NCBI RefSeq assembly: GCF_018069925.1
Contig: NZ_JAGPXB010000018.1
Coordinates: 1 to 61,027, forward strand
DNA: 61,027 bases
Direction: 5' to 3'
Origin: Flavobacterium erciyesense
Lineage (GTDB): Bacteria; Bacteroidota; Bacteroidia; Flavobacteriales; Flavobacteriaceae
This document shows, piece by piece, positions 1 to 8,500 of this stretch. The translations under genes were made by a program, and so were the position numbers. Each line of letters opens with the position of its first letter. The first letter of the stretch is position 1. The notes under the pieces are model-generated. The model saw only the letters and a program-made list of their open reading frames with translations, was not told the origin of the DNA and did no database searches.

Positions 1-1646
1 TTAAAACCGGTTCCACGTCCGTCAACACAAGCTACAATATAACCTTGCTGTGACAACATCATGAACCAATAATCATCTGTGCCATTCCAATCATTGTTTA
101 CTTGTTGTGAACCTGGACCAGAGTACTGGTACATAAATACTGGATATTTTTTTGCAGGGTCAAAATCTTTTGGCTTAATCATCCACGCATTCAGCTCATT
201 ACCTTTAGCTGTTTTTAAAACAAAAAATTCTTTAGTTGGTAAGTTGTAAGCTTCTAGACGTTTTGAAAGTCCTTCGTTACTTTGAATTACTTGAATTTCT
301 TTACCCACTTTTGACTCGTTCAAAGTGTATTTTGTTGGTACGGTTGCACTTGAAAAAGTACTGATGAAGTATTGAAAGTTCGGGCTAAAAGTAGCTCTTG
401 TAGTACCTGTTGCTTGTGATAAACGCACTTTATTTTTCCCATCTAAACCTATGCGGTACACATCTCTGTTAATAGAACCATTCTCTACCGATTGGTAGAA
501 AATAGTTTTTGTTTTTTCATCAAGACCATAGTAGCTGGTTACTTCCCACTTGCCTTTAGTCACTTGATTTTTTAACTTTCCGTTTTTATCGTACCAGTAA
601 ATATGATTGAAACCGTCTTTTTCTGAGGTCCAAATAAAACTGTTGTCTTTTAAGAAAGTTAAATTATCAGTTACATCAACATACGCCTTGTCTTTTTCGT
701 TTAAAGCTACTTTTACGGCACCTGTATTTCCGTCAATAAAAAGTAAATCTAAATTATCTTGATGACGGTTTAAAACTTGTGCTGATAATACATTGGCATC
801 TGTTGACCATTTTAAACGAGCAATATAAAAATCATTGTAATTTTTTAAGTCGATATCTTTTTTAGCTTTTGTGGCAACATCATACACGTGCAAAGATACA
901 GTTGCATTTTTCTCTCCAGCTTTTGGATATTTGAAAGTTTGCATGAATGGATACAACTCTTTACCAAACATTGACATTGAAAATTCAGGAACTGCGCTTT
1001 CATCAAAACGAATAAACGCTACTTTTTTACTATCGGCGCTCCAATCAAAAGCTCTTACAAAAGCAAATTCTTCTTCGTAAACCCAGTCGGTAATACCATT
1101 GATAATACTATTTTTTACACCATCAGTAGTTATTGCTGTACTTGTCGCAGTCGCAACATCGTAAACAAATAAATTATTGTCACGAGCGTACGCTATTTTT
1201 TTTCCGTCAGGCGAAAAAGTAGGCTCTTGTAACTGAAAACCAAACAAAGTAGTTAACTTTTTAGTAGTTGTGTCATATAAATAATAATCTGCTGTGAATG
1301 AATGACGAAAAATTGCATTGCTATTACAAGCCAAAAGAATCAATTTTTCACTTGCGTCAAAAGTATAACTGTCAATACCATTTGCTAATTCTTTGTACCC
1401 TTTTGTATCAATAAGTGTAGATACTTTTTTGAGTGTTGCAAAATCATATAGATCAATTTGCATGCTTCGGCTAGCCCTATCTGCATTCAAAACGGTGTAT
1501 TGATTGGTATTTTTTAGGGACTGCAATTCGTCCATTCCTTGCGTTCGAAAAGTTCCATTGTAAATTTCATCGATGGTAATTTTTTGCTGTGCAACAAGGT
1601 TCAAACACACGAACAAAAACAACACCATAATTTTTTTAGAATACAT
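1..1646 (-). CDS. Dipeptidyl peptidase IV family serine protease (S9B), 3' part beyond the window
   Basis: About 548 codons are readable from an ATG at 1646 down to the left edge, with no stop; the C-terminal catalytic part lies outside. A signal peptide (MYSKKIMVLFLFVCLNLVAQ) predicts export. The beta-propeller domain (DPPIV_N) follows and contains DWVYEEEFAF near residue 160, the double-glutamate motif that in DPP IV binds the substrate N-terminus. The readable part ends in VDGRGTGF, the start of the alpha/beta hydrolase domain; the GxSxGG nucleophile elbow is expected just beyond base 1. By family it should release N-terminal X-Pro or X-Ala dipeptides in the periplasm or at the surface. 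It is divergent from the HMG-CoA reductase gene. The family is secure; the exact peptide preference is inferred. Confidence 0.9.
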   Translation of the reverse strand, partial: MYSKKIMVLFLFVCLNLVAQQKITIDEIYNGTFRTQGMDELQSLKNTNQYTVLNADRASRSMQIDLYDFATLKKVSTLIDTKGYKELANGIDSYTFDASEKLILLACNSNAIFRHSFTADYYLYDTTTKKLTTLFGFQLQEPTFSPDGKKIAYARDNNLFVYDVATATSTAITTDGVKNSIINGITDWVYEEEFAFVRAFDWSADSKKVAFIRFDESAVPEFSMSMFGKELYPFMQTFKYPKAGEKNATVSLHVYDVATKAKKDIDLKNYNDFYIARLKWSTDANVLSAQVLNRHQDNLDLLFIDGNTGAVKVALNEKDKAYVDVTDNLTFLKDNSFIWTSEKDGFNHIYWYDKNGKLKNQVTKGKWEVTSYYGLDEKTKTIFYQSVENGSINRDVYRIGLDGKNKVRLSQATGTTRATFSPNFQYFISTFSSATVPTKYTLNESKVGKEIQVIQSNEGLSKRLEAYNLPTKEFFVLKTAKGNELNAWMIKPKDFDPAKKYPVFMYQYSGPGSQQVNNDWNGTDDYWFMMLSQQGYIVACVDGRGTGF

Positions 1647-1790
1647 AATATATATTTAAAGATAAAAACCGTCAATTTTAGTGAAAAAATTACAAATATG
1701 AGCCATTTTATATGTTAAATGTAAAAAACAATCTCAAAAATAAAGCACGATTAGGATTCATTTAGATGCTTTTTAAAACAGTCAAAAATG

Positions 1791-1798
1791 TATCTTTG
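1791..1798 (+). promoter_or_regulatory. Putative -7 promoter element (TATCTTTG) for mvaA
   Basis: TATCTTTG matches the Bacteroidota -7 consensus TAnnTTTG. No clear -33 TTG is seen. Transcription would begin near 1805, which rules out the ATG at 1766 and supports the start at 1826. Confidence 0.5.
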
Positions 1799-1825
1799 TG
1801 GACATCATATTATAATCAATTGAGA

Positions 1826-3142
1826 ATGAACAAGGCCATAAGTGGATTTTCGAAATTATCCAAAGAAGAAAAAATAAAATGGATTGCCGACACCTATTTT
1901 TCAACACCAAACGAGGCCATCGCCTTGTTGAAAAATTACTGGAACACAGACGAAAAAGTACAACAACTGCATGATGAATTTATAGAAAACACCATTACCA
2001 ATTTTTATATTCCGCTTGGTGTAGCACCAAATTTCCTCATAAACGATAAATACACCACTATTCCAATGGCTATTGAAGAAAGTTCAGTAGTAGCAGCAGC
2101 CTCAAAAGCGGCCAAATTTTGGGCAACTCGAGGCGGTTTTAAAACCACTATTATTGATACTGAAAAAATTGGCCAAGTTCACTTTTTGTACCAAGGCGAA
2201 GTATCTAAACTCAATTTGTTTTTCGCTCAAATCAAAGAACAATTTTATATTGCCACAGCTTCAATCACCGCCAACATGCAAAAACGTGGTGGTGGAATAA
2301 CCGCTATTGAACTAAGAGACAAAACCGACTTGCTACCAAACTATTTTCAATTGCATGCCACCTTTGATACTAAAGACAGCATGGGCGCCAATTTTATTAA
2401 TTCGTGTCTTGAACAATTTGCAAAAACTTTAAAATTAGAAGCCAAGAATTACAGCCTTTTTAATGAAACTGAGAGTGAAATTGAGGTTGTAATGAGCATC
2501 TTATCAAATTATGTACCCAATTGTTTGGTTCGTGCCGAAGTATCATGCCCGATTGAAGATTTGATGGATAAAGAAATACCGAATGCACAAGAATTCGCTA
2601 CTAAGTTTGTACAAGCCGTGCAAATTGCGGAGGTTGAACCTTACCGCGCAGTTACGCACAACAAAGGAATTATGAACGGTATTGATGCCGTGGTCCTTGC
2701 AACAGGAAACGATTTTCGCGCTGTAGAAGCAGGTGTACACGCCTATGCTTCACGCAAAGGTCAATATAGTAGTTTATCGCACGCAAAAATAGAGAACGGT
2801 ATATTCACTTTTTGGCTTGATGTACCTTTGGCATTAGGTACTGTGGGCGGACTTACCTCTTTGCATCCTGTGGTAAAATTATCACTAGAAATGCTCGAAA
2901 AACCATCAGCTCCTGAACTGATGCAAATTGTGGCCGTGGCAGGTTTAGCACAAAATTTTGCTGCCTTGCGCTCTTTAACCACAACAGGAATTCAAGAAGG
3001 ACACATGAAAATGCATTTGAATAATATCTTGAATCAGCTAGAAGCCACGAAAGAAGAGCGTATTGTTATTCAAAAACATTTTGAAAACAACACCATATCA
3101 CATAACGCCGTAGTAGCTTTCACCGAAAGTTTACGCCAATAA
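1826..3142 (+). CDS. mvaA: Hydroxymethylglutaryl-CoA reductase, class II
   Basis: This 438-residue protein converts HMG-CoA to mevalonate, the committed step of the mevalonate route to isoprenoids. It has the short, soluble class II form. Visible motifs are MNKAISGFSKLS at the N-terminus, the catalytic glutamate region IEESSVVAAAS (about residues 83-93), SMGANF, a GNDFRAVEAG segment, LGTVGG and the catalytic histidine in GIQEGHM (about residue 393). An upstream in-frame ATG at 1766 would add 20 residues but precedes the TATCTTTG element, so 1826 is preferred. The GHMP kinase gene follows after 42 bases, probably in one transcript. Class II enzymes can run in either direction and differ in NADH/NADPH use; the biosynthetic direction is inferred from the neighbours. 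Confidence 0.93.
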   Translation: MNKAISGFSKLSKEEKIKWIADTYFSTPNEAIALLKNYWNTDEKVQQLHDEFIENTITNFYIPLGVAPNFLINDKYTTIPMAIEESSVVAAASKAAKFWATRGGFKTTIIDTEKIGQVHFLYQGEVSKLNLFFAQIKEQFYIATASITANMQKRGGGITAIELRDKTDLLPNYFQLHATFDTKDSMGANFINSCLEQFAKTLKLEAKNYSLFNETESEIEVVMSILSNYVPNCLVRAEVSCPIEDLMDKEIPNAQEFATKFVQAVQIAEVEPYRAVTHNKGIMNGIDAVVLATGNDFRAVEAGVHAYASRKGQYSSLSHAKIENGIFTFWLDVPLALGTVGGLTSLHPVVKLSLEMLEKPSAPELMQIVAVAGLAQNFAALRSLTTTGIQEGHMKMHLNNILNQLEATKEERIVIQKHFENNTISHNAVVAFTESLRQ

Positions 3143-3184
3143 GCACACTATTCTGCAAGTAAAAAAAGCGGTAATATTAAGCAC

Positions 3185-4108
3185 ATGAAAAAGACATTTT
3201 ATAGCAATGGCAAACTATTGATTACAGGAGAATACCTTGTTCTTGATGGCGCTCAAGCTTTTGCACTACCCACCAAACAAGGACAAAATTTAATCATCGA
3301 AGAAGGTAAAAAAGACCAAATTCAATGGAAAAGCTTTGACTTTGATGGAACGATTTGGTTTGAAGACACAGTATTATTTGAAGAAATAATATCTGGTAAA
3401 ACATCCGATACTTCATCTGTAAAAAGCACATTGATTGAGATATTGCATGAAGGCTATAAAATGAATCCCAATTTTTTAAATACGGAGGAAGGATACAAAG
3501 TGAGTACTGAACTTACTTTTCCGAGAAACTGGGGCTTAGGCACTTCTTCCACCTTAATTAACAACATTGCGCAGTGGCTGCAAATTGATGCCTTCACACT
3601 CTTAAAAAACAGCTTTGGTGGCAGCGGTTATGATATTGGTTGCGCTCAAAACAATTGTCCAATTGTATTTGAAATAAAAGCAAGACAACCAACAGTGAAG
3701 CACATTGAATTTGATCCTGAATTCACCAAAGACCTTTATTTTGTATACCTGAATAAAAAGCAGAATAGCAAAACCGCTATTGAGGCCTATCAAAAAAACA
3801 AAAAAACGAACTTAGCAGAAATAATAACTGCCACAAACAATTTGACAAAAGCAGCTTATCAAGCCAAAACGCTAGCTGACTTTGAAACTGTTTTAAGAGA
3901 ACACGAAAACAATTTGAGTGCCATATTAGAAACTCCAACCGTGCAAGCACAATTGTTTCCCGACTTTGAAGGAACAATAAAAAGTTTGGGCGCTTGGGGT
4001 GGCGATTTTGTTTTAGCGGCCTCTACAACAAACCCGACAGCTTATTTTAATGCCAAAGGATTTGATACAGTAATTCCCTTTGAAGAAATGATTTTAGACC
4101 AGCAATAG
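3185..4108 (+). CDS. GHMP kinase, GYDIA-type (candidate mevalonate-pathway kinase)
   Basis: This 307-residue protein starts KTFYSNGKLLITGEYLVLDGAQAFALPT, the typical N-terminus of GHMP small-molecule kinases. NWGLGTSSTLINNIAQW (about residues 118-134) is the glycine/serine-rich ATP loop. The family signature appears as GGSGYDIGCA (about residues 146-155), with Gly where the family name has Ala (GYDIA). C-terminal LGAWGGDFVLAAS matches the third GHMP motif. It lies directly behind HMG-CoA reductase. A mevalonate kinase homologue is at 45168, so a phosphomevalonate kinase role here is plausible but inferred. Transcription ends at the hairpin at 4181-4216. Confidence 0.85.
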   Translation: MKKTFYSNGKLLITGEYLVLDGAQAFALPTKQGQNLIIEEGKKDQIQWKSFDFDGTIWFEDTVLFEEIISGKTSDTSSVKSTLIEILHEGYKMNPNFLNTEEGYKVSTELTFPRNWGLGTSSTLINNIAQWLQIDAFTLLKNSFGGSGYDIGCAQNNCPIVFEIKARQPTVKHIEFDPEFTKDLYFVYLNKKQNSKTAIEAYQKNKKTNLAEIITATNNLTKAAYQAKTLADFETVLREHENNLSAILETPTVQAQLFPDFEGTIKSLGAWGGDFVLAASTTNPTAYFNAKGFDTVIPFEEMILDQQ

Positions 4109-4180
4109 GCTACGCTGCGTTATTGTGTCTGATAAAAATATCCTTTGAAATAAGAAACATCAATACAAACTAACTTAAAC

Positions 4181-4216
4181 AAAAAACCCGATACTCAAAA
4201 CAGTATCGGGTTTTTT
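4181..4216. terminator. Bidirectional rho-independent terminator
   Basis: A 15-base stem (AAAAAACCCGATACT pairing with AGTATCGGGTTTTTT) closes a short A-rich loop and has runs of A and T on its two sides. It sits between the convergent kinase and peptidyl-prolyl isomerase genes and can serve both. Confidence 0.9.
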
Positions 4217-4234
4217 ATATTCTGAAAGATTGAA

Positions 4235-6331
4235 CTAGTAATTAAAGTCTAATCTGTTATCTTCAATTTTAGCATTAGCTTTTAAAGCAGGTACTACTCT
4301 GTTTGCATCTGCAGCACTTTGTGCTTTTAACTTTGTTACGTAAGCAGCATAGTTTTTAAGAGCTGGTGCTTTTACAGTACTCGTGTTTTTAACAACGTAA
4401 ACACCAGTATTCGCTTCAATAGGAGCAGATACTTTATTTGCAGTTAGAGCAAATGCATTACCTACTACTTTTGGTTCTGGCCCTACGTTTGGTAACATCG
4501 CATTTTCCATTGTAATACCTGTAGCTTGTTGTACCGTTCCACCAACTGCTTTTGCGATAGCTTCAAGTGACGAACCTGTCATTTTAGCTTTGATTAACTC
4601 GGCTTTCTTTTTGTTTTTCAAGATTGTCTCAACGTATGGTCTAGCTACTGAAACAGCTATCAAACCAGAGTTGTCAATATTTTTCAATTTAGCAATTACG
4701 TGACCAACATTTGGAACTTCAAAACGTTTTACATCACCAACTTTTACTCCTTTTTCAAAAGCCCATCTTACGATAGATCTTTGGTTTCCTAACGGTCCAA
4801 AGTTTTCATCCATTGCTTTTACACTTGCAGCAGGTGCAACTGTAAGGCCTAATCCTTTAGCTACTTTAGCTAAATCTTGTCCTGCAGCATCCATTTCTAA
4901 TTTAGTAGCTTGTGTGAAAACTTTATCAGATGTAGCTTCAGATGGCTCAATTTTTTGAGCTACTGTTGCCAAACGAATTCCGTCTTGCTTGTCAGTTACT
5001 TTGATGATATGAAAACCAAACTGCGTTTCTACCAAACCTATTTTTCCAATTGGATTTGCGAAAACAAAATCATTGAATGGTTTTACCATTTGGCCAGGAC
5101 CAAAAGTTCCTAAATCACCACCTTGTTGTGCTGAAGAATCATCTGAGTTAGTAAAAGCCAACATCATGAAACTTTCAGGATTTGCTTGTACTTGAGCCAA
5201 CAGCGCTTCTGCTTTTTCTTTTGCATCCTCTTTAGTTCTTTTTTCTTTTTGGCTAGGAGTTTGAGAACCTTCGTAACCAATTAAAATATGACTTGCTTTT
5301 GCATTTACTCCTGCTTTCATCCCTAAAGATTTAGAAATGCAATAGTATTTACCAAAAGTATAAGGTCCATAAACCGCACCTGGAGCAAGGTTGAATAATT
5401 TATCAGCATCTACTGCAGGTAAATCTTTTTTAGCAATATAAGTTGAGTCGTAAGGAACATCAGAATTTGCGTTTACAAAATCAACTACATTTTTAGTATT
5501 TCTGAACCCTGCAACAGTATCATTTTTACCAGTAGTTTGGTTGTACACTACGCTTCCTGATAACAACGCATTAATTCTAGATTTAACTTCTGCCTCATCA
5601 GCTGCAGATGGTTTGTCTTCAATTAATACATAATCTACTTCGCGAGACTCATCCGCTTTGTATTTCTTCTTGTTTTTCGCCATGAAATCTTGAATTTCAG
5701 CGTCGGTGATTTTTACATCACTATCTTTAATGGTAGAGTATAAACCTGCAACATATGCAAAGTTTACTTTATTTGACTCCATTTCGTATTTCAACTTTGC
5801 TTCGCTTTCAGTTGTATACACAGCAGCTTTAATCATTGTGTTGTACATTTGAAACTTAGCATTCAAATCAGCATCTTTTTCTCTATCTTTTAAAAATTGA
5901 GCTTGTTCTGGATTTGACTTGAAATATTGTTTGAATTTAGTAACATCGAAAGCTCCTGCTGCGTTCAAAAACAAAGGGTTTCCACCGATGTTTTGATCTG
6001 ACTTTAAAACCTCTAACAAATGTTTTTCACCTACTCTTAAACCTAACTTTTCGAACTCAGAAGTCAATAAAGCAATAGATACTTCTTGCTCCCACACTTG
6101 GTTAGCTGCTTGAGTAGACGTAATACCTTGGCCGCTTTTTTCTACATTGCTTACTTTTACTCTAAAATCTTCGAATGAAATATCTTTTCCATCAATGCTT
6201 CCTACATCTTTTGATGTACTACTGAAACCACCACTATTGAATATATCACCTATGATAAATGCTAATAAACAAAACCCGATAACAAGTATCAAGAGAAGTG
6301 AACGTTGTCTAATTTTTTGTAAAACTGCCAT
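4235..6331 (-). CDS. PpiD/SurA-like peptidyl-prolyl cis-trans isomerase (parvulin foldase)
   Basis: The 698-residue protein begins MAVLQKIRQRSLLLILVIG, one N-terminal membrane anchor (about residues 10-32) preceded by basic residues, as in PpiD. A SurA_N-like helical chaperone segment follows. The parvulin rotamase domain runs from about residue 340 to 450 (KASHILIGYEG, then GDLGTFGPGQMVKPFNDFVF and FGFHIIKVTDK). The C-terminal part resembles a second, degenerate PPIase/chaperone module. It should help fold outer-membrane and secreted proteins at the periplasmic face of the inner membrane. An ATG 42 bases upstream would add MYFRKLNIKINNNK and spoil the anchor, so the start at 6331 is preferred. 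It is the last gene of the minus-strand envelope cluster, 108 bases after the CNNM gene. Confidence 0.9.
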   Translation of the reverse strand: MAVLQKIRQRSLLLILVIGFCLLAFIIGDIFNSGGFSSTSKDVGSIDGKDISFEDFRVKVSNVEKSGQGITSTQAANQVWEQEVSIALLTSEFEKLGLRVGEKHLLEVLKSDQNIGGNPLFLNAAGAFDVTKFKQYFKSNPEQAQFLKDREKDADLNAKFQMYNTMIKAAVYTTESEAKLKYEMESNKVNFAYVAGLYSTIKDSDVKITDAEIQDFMAKNKKKYKADESREVDYVLIEDKPSAADEAEVKSRINALLSGSVVYNQTTGKNDTVAGFRNTKNVVDFVNANSDVPYDSTYIAKKDLPAVDADKLFNLAPGAVYGPYTFGKYYCISKSLGMKAGVNAKASHILIGYEGSQTPSQKEKRTKEDAKEKAEALLAQVQANPESFMMLAFTNSDDSSAQQGGDLGTFGPGQMVKPFNDFVFANPIGKIGLVETQFGFHIIKVTDKQDGIRLATVAQKIEPSEATSDKVFTQATKLEMDAAGQDLAKVAKGLGLTVAPAASVKAMDENFGPLGNQRSIVRWAFEKGVKVGDVKRFEVPNVGHVIAKLKNIDNSGLIAVSVARPYVETILKNKKKAELIKAKMTGSSLEAIAKAVGGTVQQATGITMENAMLPNVGPEPKVVGNAFALTANKVSAPIEANTGVYVVKNTSTVKAPALKNYAAYVTKLKAQSAADANRVVPALKANAKIEDNRLDFNY

Positions 6332-6439
6332 TTTATTGTTGTTAATTTTTATATTCAGTTTGCGAAAATACAATTATCTAATTAATAATTATACTAGTAG
6401 CGTTTTATTTTACAAGAATTTTTGTTTTCCTAATAAAAA

Positions 6440-7699
6440 TCAGTCTTGGGCATTCATTTTAACGATTTCTATTTTCTTATTTGATGCTGCAACAATGGTA
6501 AATTGAAACTTATCGATGGCAATAGCAGTGTTTTTCAAGGGTATTTCCTTTACAAAATCGACTAGATATCCGCCAAGGGTTTCGTAAGCGTCCGACTCAG
6601 GAATTTGCAATTTATACGTTTGATTCAAATAACTTACTTCTAATCTTGCCGAGAAGACATATTCTCCTTTTCCTAAATCTTGCTCTATTAGCAGTTCGTC
6701 GAGATCGTGTTCGTCTTCAATTTCACCAAAAAGCTCTTCTACAATATCCTCAATAGTAAGTACTCCTGCTGTTCCGCCGTATTCGTCAAGTACAACTGCC
6801 ATACTTTTACGTTTTTTTGTCAATAAGCTCAGCACATCTTTAATCAACATCGTTTCAGGAACAAACTCCGCTTTAATCATTACCGATTCAACCGACTCTG
6901 GTTTTTTAAACATTTCAAAAGAATGTACGTAACCTAAGCAATTATCCAGAGAATCATCAAAAACCATGATTTTAGAATAGCCAGTTTTGATAAAAGTATC
7001 CAATAATTTAAACACATCATCTGTAATCTCCACCGCAACAATTTCTGTTCTTGGCGTCATGACTTCTCTTGCTTTGACCCCCGAGAACTCTAAAGCATTT
7101 TGAAAAATTACTATTTCAGTGTCAATTTCAGCAGCCTCATCAATCGAATTCATTTGCTCAGTTATATAGTCTCCTAATTCTATTTTGGTAAAAAGCAAAG
7201 GACCGCCATCGTGCGTATTTCTAAAAACCAACTTAGAAATAGCATCAGAAAAATAAATTAAAAGAAAAGCTATTGGCGAAAATAACAAGTAGAAAGCATA
7301 GGCAGGAACAGCAAAAAACTTGATCAATGCGTTGGCGTATATCTGAAAAAAGACCTTCGGCAACCAACCAGCGGTGCAACCGTAAACCAAAACAGCTAAA
7401 ACAATTTGAAGCCCAAAAAGAACTACTGCTGGCAAATTAAATTGTTGCTCTTCACAATACAATCGAATTGCATGACTAAACTTAACACCAAAAATAACAA
7501 TTGCAATGGCATTACCTGTTAGCATTGTTACGAGAAAACGAGATGGTTTTTCGGTAAGTTTATTTAGTATGGCAGAGAAGAAATTATCTTGCTTTTTTTC
7601 AATTTCAAGATAAATTTTGTTTGAGGAAACAAAAGCAGCTTCCATACCGGTAAAAAAAGCGCTTAGTATTAAACACGATATGATAATACCAAACTCCAC
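6440..7699 (-). CDS. CNNM/CorC-type membrane protein (DUF21, CBS pair, CorC_HlyC domain)
   Basis: This 419-residue protein has an N-terminal DUF21 membrane domain with about four hydrophobic segments in residues 1-150. A tandem CBS pair follows (about residues 200-320, including VMTPRTEIVAVE and the linker after SLLTKKRKSMAVVLDEYGG). The sequence EDIVEELFGEIEDEHD leads into the CorC_HlyC FAD-like domain. Family members are often labelled hemolysins, but the better-supported role is Mg2+/divalent cation efflux or homeostasis with CBS-bound nucleotide sensing. In Bacteroidota one subfamily is the gliding protein GldE; this copy lies with lptC and coaX, so I do not assign gldE. It is transcribed from the cluster starting at coaX, 4 bases after the small membrane gene. 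Confidence 0.85.
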   Translation of the reverse strand: MEFGIIISCLILSAFFTGMEAAFVSSNKIYLEIEKKQDNFFSAILNKLTEKPSRFLVTMLTGNAIAIVIFGVKFSHAIRLYCEEQQFNLPAVVLFGLQIVLAVLVYGCTAGWLPKVFFQIYANALIKFFAVPAYAFYLLFSPIAFLLIYFSDAISKLVFRNTHDGGPLLFTKIELGDYITEQMNSIDEAAEIDTEIVIFQNALEFSGVKAREVMTPRTEIVAVEITDDVFKLLDTFIKTGYSKIMVFDDSLDNCLGYVHSFEMFKKPESVESVMIKAEFVPETMLIKDVLSLLTKKRKSMAVVLDEYGGTAGVLTIEDIVEELFGEIEDEHDLDELLIEQDLGKGEYVFSARLEVSYLNQTYKLQIPESDAYETLGGYLVDFVKEIPLKNTAIAIDKFQFTIVAASNKKIEIVKMNAQD

Positions 7700-7703
7700 T
7701 TAT

Positions 7704-7901
7704 TTAGACTTTTTTATTTCTGTCCTCGAATTTACGAGCAAATTTTCTGCGAAAGAAAAACATGAACACTGCAAGAGCTGCAATCATAAAACTGAGCCAT
7801 GGCGAGCCTAAAGAAGGATCATTTACTTTAGTAATACCATCATAAATTAAATAGGCAGCAAAAAAAAGATATACGTATTGAGTAAATTGTAAATATTTCA
7901 T
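7704..7901 (-). CDS. Small two-helix membrane protein
   Basis: This 65-residue protein has two hydrophobic segments (about residues 9-24 and 33-50), then a strongly basic tail (RRKFARKFEDRNKK) that predicts a cytoplasmic C-terminus. I do not recognise a named family. It is packed between lptC (11 bases) and the CNNM gene (4 bases), which supports a real co-translated gene. Either an accessory of the CNNM protein or an independent envelope protein is possible; neither is shown. Confidence 0.7.
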   Translation of the reverse strand: MKYLQFTQYVYLFFAAYLIYDGITKVNDPSLGSPWLSFMIAALAVFMFFFRRKFARKFEDRNKKV

Positions 7902-7912
7902 GATAGTTGGTT

Positions 7913-8467
7913 TTATTCGTTAGACTCTAATTCGCCAGTGATTTTTTGAGAGTTGATCACTTTAAAATCCTTACTGAAATCAATTCCTTGTCCGTTAGAA
8001 ACGCCTTTAGGATCTGATAATTTAAATTTGCGTTCGGTAAAAAACCATTCGTTTTTCTGATCATAATACAACTGCTCTGTTTCAAGCATTTGTCCTAGCT
8101 CGGTATAAATTTTTACTTTACCTTGTAAATCAATGATGTTGGTTCGTTTATACGAAACCGCATAATCTGCCTTGATAAAGGTTTTCTTTTGATTTTTATC
8201 AAACAAAGTTACATCAATGCCTTTTGGGAATTCGGTAAAAGGAAAATCAACACTAGAATAATCTAACATTTTTTTACTTAGCAAAACAGCCGTTATTCGG
8301 CCCGAGTCAGTGTATTTTAAATCTACCGCATCGGCATCGCTATTAGGAACAAATTCTGAAAAGTTGATTTTTTGAACTTCTTTAAAATTGCTTTCACAAC
8401 TAAAAATAACGAGCATAGCAGCACTCATCAACACCCATTTGCTACTATTTTTTAAAAATAAGTTCAT
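7913..8467 (-). CDS. lptC: LptC-like LPS export component, lipoprotein
   Basis: The 184-residue protein starts MNLFLKNSSKWVLMSAAM with lipobox VIFSC (Cys24), so it is a predicted lipoprotein rather than a TM-anchored LptC. The rest is beta-strand rich and fits the LptC/OstA jellyroll: DADAVDLKYTDSGRITAVL, then FPKGIDVTLFDKN, IKADYAVSYKRTNIIDLQGKV and the C-terminal GQGIDFSKDFK. In the Lpt bridge LptC passes LPS from the LptBFG ABC transporter to periplasmic LptA. An ATG at 8491 would add 8 residues before the signal peptide; 8467 gives a normal signal sequence. The upstream neighbour is an outer-membrane barrel gene 33 bases away. Confidence 0.8.
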   Translation of the reverse strand: MNLFLKNSSKWVLMSAAMLVIFSCESNFKEVQKINFSEFVPNSDADAVDLKYTDSGRITAVLLSKKMLDYSSVDFPFTEFPKGIDVTLFDKNQKKTFIKADYAVSYKRTNIIDLQGKVKIYTELGQMLETEQLYYDQKNEWFFTERKFKLSDPKGVSNGQGIDFSKDFKVINSQKITGELESNE

Positions 8468-8500
8468 AAGATATGCTGCACCATTGGGCACAGTAGTTTA

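Noticed and set aside
6147..6506. 119-codon plus-strand frame opposite the PpiD-like and CNNM genes
   Set aside because: It lies antisense to the 5' end of one well-supported gene and the 3' end of another; it is a shadow.
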